Part shown: one piece after another, positions 18,336 to 25,591 of the stretch
Layout: every line of letters begins with the position of its first letter
How positions within the stretch are numbered: the stretch's first letter is position 1
From: Kofleriaceae bacterium
GTDB lineage: Bacteria; Myxococcota_A; Polyangia; Haliangiales; Haliangiaceae
Assembly (NCBI GenBank): GCA_018058095.1
Contig: JAGPCO010000001.1
Location: 1 to 54,417 of the forward strand
DNA length: 54,417 nucleotides
Direction of reading: 5' to 3'
The notes under the pieces: model-generated
Databases searched by the model: none
Seen by the model: only the letters and a program-made list of their open reading frames with translations
Told to the model about the DNA's origin: nothing
Made by a program: the position numbers and the translations under genes

Positions 18336-19412
18336 CTACGGCTGGTAGCGCCAGACCTGGTCGGTCACGGCCGGGCCGGCCACCATGCCGCCGATGGTGA
18401 AGGCGGCGCCGCCGCAGGTGACCAGGGCCCGGTGGTCCATCGTCGCCACTGGCTTGGCCGGCAACACCCCGGCGACCACGCCGTCGGCGCCGAGCACCAG
18501 GCTGTCGGCCCGCGGCGGCGAGGGGCGGGCCGTGTCGTAGCTGAGCCCGTCGAAGTTGTACGGATCGTCGGTGCCGGCGTGGATGACGATCTGGCCAGCC
18601 AGCGCGCCGGCGGCGGCCCGGTACCGCGCCGGGGCCGGGTGCGCCGGCAGCTCGTCCCAGGTGATCGCGGTCGGCGCGGCCGGGTCGAGCCGACCGCGCC
18701 AGGCCTGGCTGGTCAGGGCGAAGCCGCGCGGCCCGGCGGTGACGCCGTCGACGAGGATCAGCTCGTCGCCGACCAGCGCCCCGGCGTGGCCGAACACCGC
18801 GGCGCCCGGGAACGGCGTGGCCGCGCTCCACTGGTCGAGCGTGCTGTCGTAGAGCTGGACCGCGGCGACCGGCGCGGTGTTCGACCACCCGCTGACGACG
18901 ACGATCCACCGGTCGCGCCAGGCCACGGCGACCGCGTCGTCGATGGCGATCGGCAGCGGCGCGCGCGCCTGCCACTGCCTGGTGCCGAGATCGAGCCGGG
19001 CCACGGTGGTGTCGGTGGTCTCGCCGCCATCGGCGCCGACCTGATAGCCACCGAGCAGGTACACCGCGCCGCCGAGCGCGACCGCGGACGCGGCGATCCG
19101 CGCCGGCCCGGGTGCATCGTCCAGCACCGCCCAGCCAGCGGCCCCGGCGTCCAGGATCCACGCGCGGGTGTGGATCGCCGCCGCGGCGCGAGCGACGCCG
19201 ATGCCGGTGGCCGACACCAGCACGCAGCCGGCCGCCGTCTCCACCGCGGCGACCGCGTTGTTGCCGACCGCCTCGGGCAACGCCGGCGCCGCGCTCCAGC
19301 CGCGCCGGTCGGCGTCGGGACCGGGCCCGGCGTCGGCCCCGCCGCCATCGCTGTCTCCGCCGCAGGCCGGGACGAGCCCGACGAGCAACCACGACAGCCA
19401 CCGGCCAGCCAT
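18336..19412 (-). CDS. Kelch-repeat lipoprotein
   Basis: A 358-residue protein starting MAGRWLSWLLVGLVPACGGD, lipobox Cys17. After a Gly/Asp spacer there are about six kelch-type blades with GG pairs and W residues (VYLLGGYQVG, WRDRWIVVVSGW, LVLGADG, FTIGGM). These usually form a six-bladed beta propeller that binds ligands or partners at the cell surface. It is divergent, with a 51-nt gap, from the larger kelch protein at 19464 and upstream of the HNH gene. Confidence 0.82.
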   Translation of the reverse strand: MAGRWLSWLLVGLVPACGGDSDGGGADAGPGPDADRRGWSAAPALPEAVGNNAVAAVETAAGCVLVSATGIGVARAAAAIHTRAWILDAGAAGWAVLDDAPGPARIAASAVALGGAVYLLGGYQVGADGGETTDTTVARLDLGTRQWQARAPLPIAIDDAVAVAWRDRWIVVVSGWSNTAPVAAVQLYDSTLDQWSAATPFPGAAVFGHAGALVGDELILVDGVTAGPRGFALTSQAWRGRLDPAAPTAITWDELPAHPAPARYRAAAGALAGQIVIHAGTDDPYNFDGLSYDTARPSPPRADSLVLGADGVVAGVLPAKPVATMDHRALVTCGGAAFTIGGMVAGPAVTDQVWRYQP

Positions 19413-19463
19413 CCCTGGCACATACCACGGCACGACCAGGTCGCCGCGCGTTACCATGCGGCG

Positions 19464-21938
19464 ATGCGGCGGGCGGGCAGGATGGTGATGACCGTGGTCG
19501 GGTTGGCCGGGTCGATCGGCGCCGGCTGCCTGCGCTCCGGCGTCGAGCAGTGCGCCGATGGGACCACCTGCCCGGCCGGCACGACCTGCACCGCGGCCGG
19601 CTGCCGCGACGACGACCAGCTGGCCGCGTGTGCCGGCCTGGCCGACGGCGCCGACTGCGCGTTCGGCCCGGTCGACGACGGCGTGTGCGCCGGCGGCGTC
19701 TGCCTGGCCCGCGGCTGCGGCAACGCGGTGGTCGAGGCCGACCGCGGCGAGCGCTGCGACGACGGCGACCAGGCCAGCGGGGACGGCTGCGCGGCCGATT
19801 GCAGCAGCGACGAGCGATGCGGCAACTCGGTGATCGACGTCGCCCAGGGCGAGGGCTGCGACGATGGCGACACCCGGAGCGGCGACGGCTGCTCGGCCGG
19901 CTGCGCCGAGGAGCAGGCGCGCTGGCAGCTGCGCGGCGACTCGCCGCCGCCGCGCGACGACCTGGCGGCGGCCTACGACGCCCACCGCGGCCGGGTCGTC
20001 CTGTTCGGCGGCAACACCGACACGACCGTGTTCGGCGACACCTGGGAGTGGGACGGACGGGCCTGGCGCGAGCTGGCCGCGCCGACCGAGCCCGGTCCAC
20101 GCGCCCGCGCGGCCATGGCCTATCACGCGTCTCGCCGGGAGATCGTCCTGTTCGGGGGAGCGCGCCCGCAGGGTCAGTTCGACGACACCTGGATCTGGAA
20201 CGGGGTCAGCTGGCAGCGGCGCTCCCTGACGATCCGGCCCGAGGCGCGCCAGCGCCACCTCCTGGTCGCCGACCCTGGTCGCGACGAGCTGATCCTGTTC
20301 GGCGGCGAGCTGTCATCGGTGTCGCGTGGAGACACCTGGCGCTGGGATGGCGTGGCCTGGACCAAGCTGGACCCGGCCGCGTCCCCGTCGCGACGGCACT
20401 GGAGCCAGGCCGCCTACGACCCCATCCGCGGCCGGATCGTCCTCTATGGAGGCCAGACCGACTTCGACGGCATGGTGGTGCACGACGACACCTGGGAGTG
20501 GGATGGCACGACCTGGATCGAGCGCCAGGCCGGCGGCGGCGCGCCGGGTCGGCGGCGCTTCGCGGCGATGGCCTGGGACGCCGGCCGACAGCGCGTGGTG
20601 CTGTTCGGTGGTGATCGGCAGGGCTACCAGGACGACACCTGGAGCTGGGATGGTGCGACCTGGCACCACGAGGACGCGGTCGGGGCGCCGACCGCGCGCG
20701 GCTTTCACGGCCTGGTCGCCGCGCCGGATCGCGGCGGCCTCGTCCTGTTCGGCGGCCAGGGCCAGGCCTTCTTGAATGACACGTGGGTCCTGACCGATCG
20801 CTGGCGCAACCTCACGCCGATCCGCCCGCCGGCGCGGTCCGCGCCGAGCCTGGCCCGCGACGAACGCCGCGGCGACCTGGTGCTGGTCGGCGGCGGGGCG
20901 GCGGCGGCGCCGCTCGACGACACCTGGCTGTGGAATGGCGCCTGGCGCGCGACCACCCCGGTGACGCGCCCACCACCACGCTTCGGCCCGGCGCTGGCCT
21001 ACCACCCCGGCACCGATCGCGTCGTGATGTTCGGCGGCGACGACGACGTGGTGGCCCTCGGCGACACCTGGGCCTGGGACGGCGCGACGTGGGTCGAGCA
21101 GGTGACGTCACCCTCACCCGGGCCACGCTCGGGGCCGCAGATGGTGACCGAGCGCGGCCGCGGCGACCTGCTCCTGTTCGCCGGCTTCGGCTACGACGAC
21201 GCCTGGCGCTGGGACGGGGCGGGCTGGAGCGAGGTGCCCCGCGTCGGCGCCTGGCCGAGGCGGCGCGGCGGGCACGGCATGGCGTACGACGAGCGCCGCC
21301 ACCGCGTCGTGCTGTTCGGCGGCGACGACCTCGGCCGACTGGGCGACACCTGGGAGTGGGACGGCACGAGCTGGACCCAGTTCACGCCCGACCCGTCACC
21401 CGAGCCGCGCATGTTCGCCGCGATGGGCTTCGACCCGCGGCGCGGGCGGGTGGTGCTGGCCGGGGGGCTCGACCGTACCAACGCCCTGCTCAGTGACACC
21501 TGGGAGTGGGACGGGAGCCGATGGACGCCGATCGACGCGCCGCAGCTGCCGGCGCGGGTCCGCGCCGGGATGGCCAGCAATGGCGTGGAGCTGCTGGTGT
21601 TCGGTGGCGACGATGGCGGTCCGACGCGCGACACCTGGGCGTTCGCGTACCAGGCCACGGCCGGCCACGCCGACGAGACCTGCGACCCGGGCGCCGGTTC
21701 CGGGGCCGACGTCGACCGCGATGGCGCCGCCGGCTGCGCCGACGACGACTGCGCGGCGACGTGCGCGCCGACCTGCCCGGTGCTGACCTCGTGCGCGGCC
21801 GGGCCCGGCTGCGGCGATGGGACGTGCAGCCCGATCGAGTCGTGTGGCCTGTGCCCGGTCGACTGCGGCCCCTGCCCGACGCGGTGTGGCGATCTGCGGT
21901 GCGACGCCGCCGAGGTGTGCGTGGGCGATTGCCCGTGA
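19464..21938 (+). CDS. Large kelch-repeat surface protein with Myxococcus-type Cys-rich repeats
   Basis: An 824-residue exported protein. After a hydrophobic signal (VMTVVGLAGSIGAGC) comes a Cys-rich region with two Myxococcus Cys-rich/DUF4215-type repeats, each reading CDDGD..SGDGC, from about residue 88 to 150. The central ~570 residues hold roughly eleven kelch units with the recurring pattern RVVLFGG ... DTWEWDG..W at ~50-57 residue spacing, enough for two propellers. The C-terminus is again Cys-rich (CGDGTCSPIESCGLCPVDC). ATG 19464 directly opens the signal peptide. It probably sits on the cell surface; function unknown. Confidence 0.85.
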   Translation: MRRAGRMVMTVVGLAGSIGAGCLRSGVEQCADGTTCPAGTTCTAAGCRDDDQLAACAGLADGADCAFGPVDDGVCAGGVCLARGCGNAVVEADRGERCDDGDQASGDGCAADCSSDERCGNSVIDVAQGEGCDDGDTRSGDGCSAGCAEEQARWQLRGDSPPPRDDLAAAYDAHRGRVVLFGGNTDTTVFGDTWEWDGRAWRELAAPTEPGPRARAAMAYHASRREIVLFGGARPQGQFDDTWIWNGVSWQRRSLTIRPEARQRHLLVADPGRDELILFGGELSSVSRGDTWRWDGVAWTKLDPAASPSRRHWSQAAYDPIRGRIVLYGGQTDFDGMVVHDDTWEWDGTTWIERQAGGGAPGRRRFAAMAWDAGRQRVVLFGGDRQGYQDDTWSWDGATWHHEDAVGAPTARGFHGLVAAPDRGGLVLFGGQGQAFLNDTWVLTDRWRNLTPIRPPARSAPSLARDERRGDLVLVGGGAAAAPLDDTWLWNGAWRATTPVTRPPPRFGPALAYHPGTDRVVMFGGDDDVVALGDTWAWDGATWVEQVTSPSPGPRSGPQMVTERGRGDLLLFAGFGYDDAWRWDGAGWSEVPRVGAWPRRRGGHGMAYDERRHRVVLFGGDDLGRLGDTWEWDGTSWTQFTPDPSPEPRMFAAMGFDPRRGRVVLAGGLDRTNALLSDTWEWDGSRWTPIDAPQLPARVRAGMASNGVELLVFGGDDGGPTRDTWAFAYQATAGHADETCDPGAGSGADVDRDGAAGCADDDCAATCAPTCPVLTSCAAGPGCGDGTCSPIESCGLCPVDCGPCPTRCGDLRCDAAEVCVGDCP

Positions 21939-21956
21939 CCGGGCCGATGGCCCCCG

Positions 21957-23171
21957 TCAGCGCGCCAACGCGAACGGGTCAGACACCGCCGGATCGTCGA
22001 CGAGGGTCTCGTCGCTCAGCGCGGTGAGGAAGGCGATGAGGTCGGCGCGCTGGTCGGGCGTGAGCGTGAACCCGCTCACGAACGGGCTCTTGTTGGGGTT
22101 GAGCCGGCCGTCGCCCGCGAACGGGCCGGAGGGGACGTCGCGCCCGCCCCGCTCGTAGATCGAGATGACCTCGTCGAGGGTGGCCACGCTGCCGTCGTGC
22201 ATGTACGGCGCGGTCAGGGCCACGTTGCGCAGGCTGGGTGGGCGGTACCGTCCGCGATCAGCGGGCGCGAAGGTGATCTCCCACAGGCCCTGATCGACGG
22301 CGGGGTAGTCGCCGGTGCCGCCGACGTTGTACAGGCCGGTGTTGAAGAACAGCGCCGGTGGCTCGGGCAGGCCGGCGTGGTCGGCGGCGATGGTGAAGTT
22401 GAAGCCGCCGTGGCAGTGGTGGCACTCGAAGGTCTCGGAGAAGAACATCTCCTGCCCGCGCAGCTCGGCCGCCGACAGCGCGCCGAGGTCACCCTGGCGG
22501 TAGCGGTCGACCCGCGAGTCACCCGAGATGAGGCGGCGCTGGAACGCGGCCAGCGCGCGGATCACGTTGGGCCAGGTCACCGGCGTCGCCTCCCCGGGGA
22601 AGGCCGCCGCGAACCGAGCCGGGTAGCCGGGGTCGGCCGACAGGCGGCCGAGGATCTCGTCCTCGTGCCCGGCCGCGCCCAGCTCGATCGGGTTGTCGCC
22701 GAAGATCGGCACCAGCGCCTGCTGCTCGAGCGACGGCAGCAGCGGGTTGGCCCAGGTCAGGGTCGGGCTGTACGCCACGTTGACCAGCCCCATCGCGTTG
22801 CGGCGCAGGACGACGCCGGTCGAGCCGGCCGAGGTGACGCGCCCGTCGGTGAAGGCGCGCGCCTGCAGGTGGCACGATCCACACGCCTGGGTCTCGTTGG
22901 CCGACAGGCGCACCTCGTAGAAGAGGAAGCGGCCGAGCTCGGCCAGCTCGGCGGTGAGCCGCTCGCTGGCCGGCAGGCGCGGCACCGGGAAGCCGGGCGG
23001 CAGCGCAAATGGCCAGGTCGGGACGGCGGCGTCGGGGTCGGCCGCCGCCGCGTCGACGATCACCCCGGCGTCGGCCGGGCCGGCCGCGTCGTCGCCACAG
23101 GCGGCCAGCCCGGCCGCGAACGCGCACAACGTGGCCACCGGCGCGGCCGGGGCGATCGCCTTGGCCCTCAT
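21957..23171 (-). CDS. MbnH-like di-haem enzyme (metallo-mystery pair / MXAN_0977 family)
   Basis: A 404-residue lipoprotein (Cys25 in GLAACGDD) of the MauG/cytochrome c peroxidase superfamily. Two c-type haem motifs are present, CGSCH at 97-101 and CHHCH at 250-254. The C-terminal PYMHDGSVATLDEVISIYERGG and the GRLNPNKSPFVSGFTL region are typical of the MbnH branch. MbnH oxidises a Trp of its partner MbnP to kynurenine, making a copper site. Its ATG overlaps the stop of the MbnP-like gene by one base (TGATG), so the pair is translationally coupled. Convergent with the kelch gene (18-nt gap). Confidence 0.9.
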   Translation of the reverse strand: MRAKAIAPAAPVATLCAFAAGLAACGDDAAGPADAGVIVDAAAADPDAAVPTWPFALPPGFPVPRLPASERLTAELAELGRFLFYEVRLSANETQACGSCHLQARAFTDGRVTSAGSTGVVLRRNAMGLVNVAYSPTLTWANPLLPSLEQQALVPIFGDNPIELGAAGHEDEILGRLSADPGYPARFAAAFPGEATPVTWPNVIRALAAFQRRLISGDSRVDRYRQGDLGALSAAELRGQEMFFSETFECHHCHGGFNFTIAADHAGLPEPPALFFNTGLYNVGGTGDYPAVDQGLWEITFAPADRGRYRPPSLRNVALTAPYMHDGSVATLDEVISIYERGGRDVPSGPFAGDGRLNPNKSPFVSGFTLTPDQRADLIAFLTALSDETLVDDPAVSDPFALAR

Positions 23172-24079
23172 CACCGCACCGTGAACAGCTGCTGGTCGGC
23201 GGCGACCGCGGTCTCGTAGGTCAGGCCGAGGCGCGGGAAGATCGGCAGGCACTCCGGGTCGGCCGGAAACGACATGCAGCCGGGCGCGGTCATCGGCGTG
23301 TTGACGCTCAGGTTGGACGTCGCCAGGACCGGGGCGATGTCGGCGACGATGGTGTCGGTCGCCGGATCGAAGCCGGTCAGCGCGATGCTCATGCGGTTGC
23401 CGTTGGTGCAGGCGCTGGTCGGCGGCGCGGCCGGATCGGCGCCCGGGCAGCCGGTCGAGCCCAGGTGCAGGTTGAAGCCGGCGGCGCCGATGGCGCCGTC
23501 GATCTTGAGGAACTTGTAGCCGGCGCGCCAGGCCCAGTGCATGCCAGGGGCGTTGAGCGGGGTGATGGCCGCGGCGTAGTCGAGGTGGTTCTTGTCCTCG
23601 GGCACGCCGACGACGAACGAGATCCCGTCGTAGCTGCCGGGCGGGACGGTACCGACCAGGGTGGTGTAGGTCGCGGTCGAGCCCATCTGGCAGGCGCCGG
23701 TGTTGTTCTCGAAGTCGAGCAGGGCCAGGCCGTCGGCCTGGTTGTCGTTGCCGGTCAGCGTGACCGGCACGCCAGCGCCACCGCCGACCGGGGTGAGCAG
23801 GACGCTGGACACGTAGAAGCGGAAGTCGGTGCCGACGTAGGCGGTGGGCGGCGTGCCCAGGCCCGGGTAGCTGGTGCCGCAGGCGAAGGCCTGGCCACCG
23901 ACCTCGGCCGCGAAGCGGATCGACACCGCCTGCGCCTGCGGGGCGGCGTCGGGGCTGCCGGCGGCGTCGGGGCTGGCCGGCGCGGCGTCGGCGTTGTGGT
24001 CGTGATCGTGCTCGTCGTCGCCGCAGGCAAGCAGGCTGACGGACAGGAGGGAGGCGAGGGAAACAGTGAGAATACGCAT
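23171..24079 (-). CDS. MbnP-like copper-binding protein (metallo-mystery pair four-Cys protein)
   Basis: A 302-residue lipoprotein (MRILTVSLASLLSVSLLACG, Cys19). Immediately after the lipid anchor is a His/Asp cluster DDEHDHDHNAD suited to metal binding. The mature domain has six Cys (67, 130, 211, 224, 268, 277) and the family's GMHWAWRAGYKF segment (residues 179-190), which carries Trp182 and Trp184, one of which is probably the residue turned into kynurenine. MbnP proteins bind copper in the periplasm or on the surface. It is encoded directly before its MbnH-like enzyme, with one-base overlap, and 128 nt after a Cys/His-rich small protein. Confidence 0.9.
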   Translation of the reverse strand: MRILTVSLASLLSVSLLACGDDEHDHDHNADAAPASPDAAGSPDAAPQAQAVSIRFAAEVGGQAFACGTSYPGLGTPPTAYVGTDFRFYVSSVLLTPVGGGAGVPVTLTGNDNQADGLALLDFENNTGACQMGSTATYTTLVGTVPPGSYDGISFVVGVPEDKNHLDYAAAITPLNAPGMHWAWRAGYKFLKIDGAIGAAGFNLHLGSTGCPGADPAAPPTSACTNGNRMSIALTGFDPATDTIVADIAPVLATSNLSVNTPMTAPGCMSFPADPECLPIFPRLGLTYETAVAADQQLFTVR

Positions 24080-24207
24080 GTGAGTTCGTGACCTTTTCCG
24101 GGCCGAGCCCGGGGGATGAATCGAATGAAAGATGGTGACGACACGCGCCCGCCACGCGACACGTGGCGCGCGTGGTGGCGTCGAGACGCAGGCGGACCGT
24201 GAGCGAG

Positions 24208-24597
24208 CTAGGTCAGGACCGCGCCGGGTCGCGGCGGCGGGGTGCTCGGCTCGGGCGGCGACGGCTGGTGCGGCGCGAACGGCTCGAGGCGCGCGGGGGG
24301 CGCGGGCCGGAGCGTGACCAGGGCGAACTGGGGCGGGACGATGAAGGCGATGGCGATCAGCGTGGGGTGCTCGCCGGTCGCGCACGACACGACGCGCGGG
24401 TGATCATCATCGGCCTGCCGGCGCTGCTCGGCCTCGTGCCCGCTCGGACAGTCGGGGCAGCCGCAGTGCTCGGCCGCGTCGTGTGGCCCGCAGCAGCAGT
24501 GCACCACGGCGGTCGCGACCGCCTGGCTGCTGAGCACCGGCACGAACACCAGCGCGAGGAGCGCCAGCGCGACCTGCACGATGCGAGGCACGGACAC
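24208..24597 (-). CDS. Small secreted Cys/His-rich putative metal-binding protein
   Basis: A 129-residue protein starting with GTG. An N-terminal hydrophobic segment (VALALLALVFVPVLSS) is a signal or anchor. It is followed by HCCCGPHDAAEHCGCPDCP, then GH and DDDHPRV; six Cys and four His lie within about 25 residues, a likely soft-metal (Cu, Zn) site. A second hydrophobic stretch (LIAIAFIVPPQFALV) and a Pro-rich tail follow. It lies upstream of the MbnP/MbnH pair on the same strand (128-nt gap), suggesting a copper-sensing, sequestering or delivery role. I do not recognise a named family. Confidence 0.65.
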   Translation of the reverse strand: MSVPRIVQVALALLALVFVPVLSSQAVATAVVHCCCGPHDAAEHCGCPDCPSGHEAEQRRQADDDHPRVVSCATGEHPTLIAIAFIVPPQFALVTLRPAPPARLEPFAPHQPSPPEPSTPPPRPGAVLT

Positions 24598-24714
24598 CTG
24601 CGCAGGTTGGCGCCGGGCGCCGGGGTCGTCAAGATACAGCGCCTTTCACGCGACGTTTCGCCGCGTCTCCACGCTGGCCGCGCTGGACCTGCGCATACGC
24701 ACGCCTTGCGCCGG

Positions 24715-25011
24715 TCAGGCGGCGGTACGGGCGCGCGTCGATGGGCCGGGCGGGACCTCGGCGTCGAGCAGCGTGTCGTCGCCGGCCAGGGTCGGCAGGT
24801 CGAGCAGCGTGCCCAGGTCGATGTCCTCGTCGTCCTCGGGCGCGAGCGTCGCCTCGTCGTTGGCCGGGCCGTCGTACAGGCCGAGCGCGCGGATGTCGAT
24901 GATCTCGGTGGCCGAGCCGTCGTCGAGCGCGCTGGCCAGGAGGCGATCGATCTCGAACGAGCTGGCGGCCTGGAACTCGAAGCAGGCGGCGGGGATGGGT
25001 GGCGGTGGCAT
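24715..25011 (-). CDS. Small acidic protein, unknown function (98 aa)
   Basis: A 98-residue open frame starting MPPPPIPAACFEF with a consensus AGGAG 7 nt upstream (CAGGAGACCGCCATG). The middle is helical (SFEIDRLLASALDDGSA), followed by a very acidic stretch (NDEATLAPEDDEDIDLG) and a Leu/Asp segment, ending in STRARTAA. There is no signal peptide or known motif. It is 55 nt downstream of a second small acidic gene with nearly the same ribosome-binding context, and 117 nt upstream of the Cys/His-rich gene. Its coding status rests on the strong RBS and composition. Confidence 0.6.
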   Translation of the reverse strand: MPPPPIPAACFEFQAASSFEIDRLLASALDDGSATEIIDIRALGLYDGPANDEATLAPEDDEDIDLGTLLDLPTLAGDDTLLDAEVPPGPSTRARTAA

Positions 25012-25066
25012 GGCGGTCTCCTGGGGTCCGGACGTAGAGCGGCGAACGAAGGTGAGTGGCGCCCGC

Positions 25067-25291
25067 TCAGGCGCGCACGGCGGAGGTCAACACGGCCTCG
25101 TCGTCGCCCGCCGCGGCCTCGTCATCGAGGGTGGCGGCGCCGTCGACGTCGACCGCGTCGTACGGCTCGTCGTCGAGGGTGCCCGACGCCGCGACCGCGC
25201 GCGGGGCGACGGCGCTCGGGCGCGGCACCGCCAGCAGGAGGGCGATGAGGTGTTCGGTTTCCTGATCGAGCTGGTCGGTGTCTTCGAGCAT
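25067..25291 (-). CDS. Small acidic protein, unknown function (74 aa)
   Basis: A 74-residue frame starting MLEDTDQLDQETEHLIALLL with CAGGAGCCCGCCATG as RBS and start, matching the next gene's CAGGAGACCGCCATG at 14 of 15 positions. The N-terminal part is an acidic amphipathic helix, the middle is Pro/Ala-rich, and the C-terminus is acidic (LDDEPYDAVDVDGAATLDDE) ending in TSAVRA. Both small proteins share the layout helix, acidic tail, then a short end with Arg/Ala. No known family. It would be the first gene of the minus-strand run that leads to MbnP/MbnH. Confidence 0.55.
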   Translation of the reverse strand: MLEDTDQLDQETEHLIALLLAVPRPSAVAPRAVAASGTLDDEPYDAVDVDGAATLDDEAAAGDDEAVLTSAVRA

Positions 25292-25591
25292 GGCGGGCTC
25301 CTGGCGTCGGGTCCACCGAGCTACTGCGACCGCCGTGCCAGGGGCGCCGTCGTGCCCCGGCGACGTCGGCGCGCGCGAACCCTGCGGTGCCAAACCTGGC
25401 GACCGCGGTGGCCATGGGATCGGCGGTGCGGACCGAACCCAACACCCGGCGCCGATCCGCTACCTGAAGGCGACGGATACAGTCCTGTCCAGCACTTCTG
25501 ACTGTGTGCGGCCTTACCAAAGCAACCGGTGTCAGCGCCTGCACGCCGGTCCGGGATGGCGGCGGCCAGCATTTCTGATATGCCGCCGGCC
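25292..25591. promoter_or_regulatory. Divergent intergenic region with a 13-nt direct repeat
   Basis: 300 nt between the minus-strand small-protein/MbnPH run and the plus-strand S46 peptidase, so it should hold both promoters. CCAGCACTTCTGA (25489-25501) and CCAGCATTTCTGA (25566-25578) form a direct repeat with one mismatch, 77 nt apart. These could be regulator-binding sites. I see no convincing -35/-10 pair. Confidence 0.3.
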
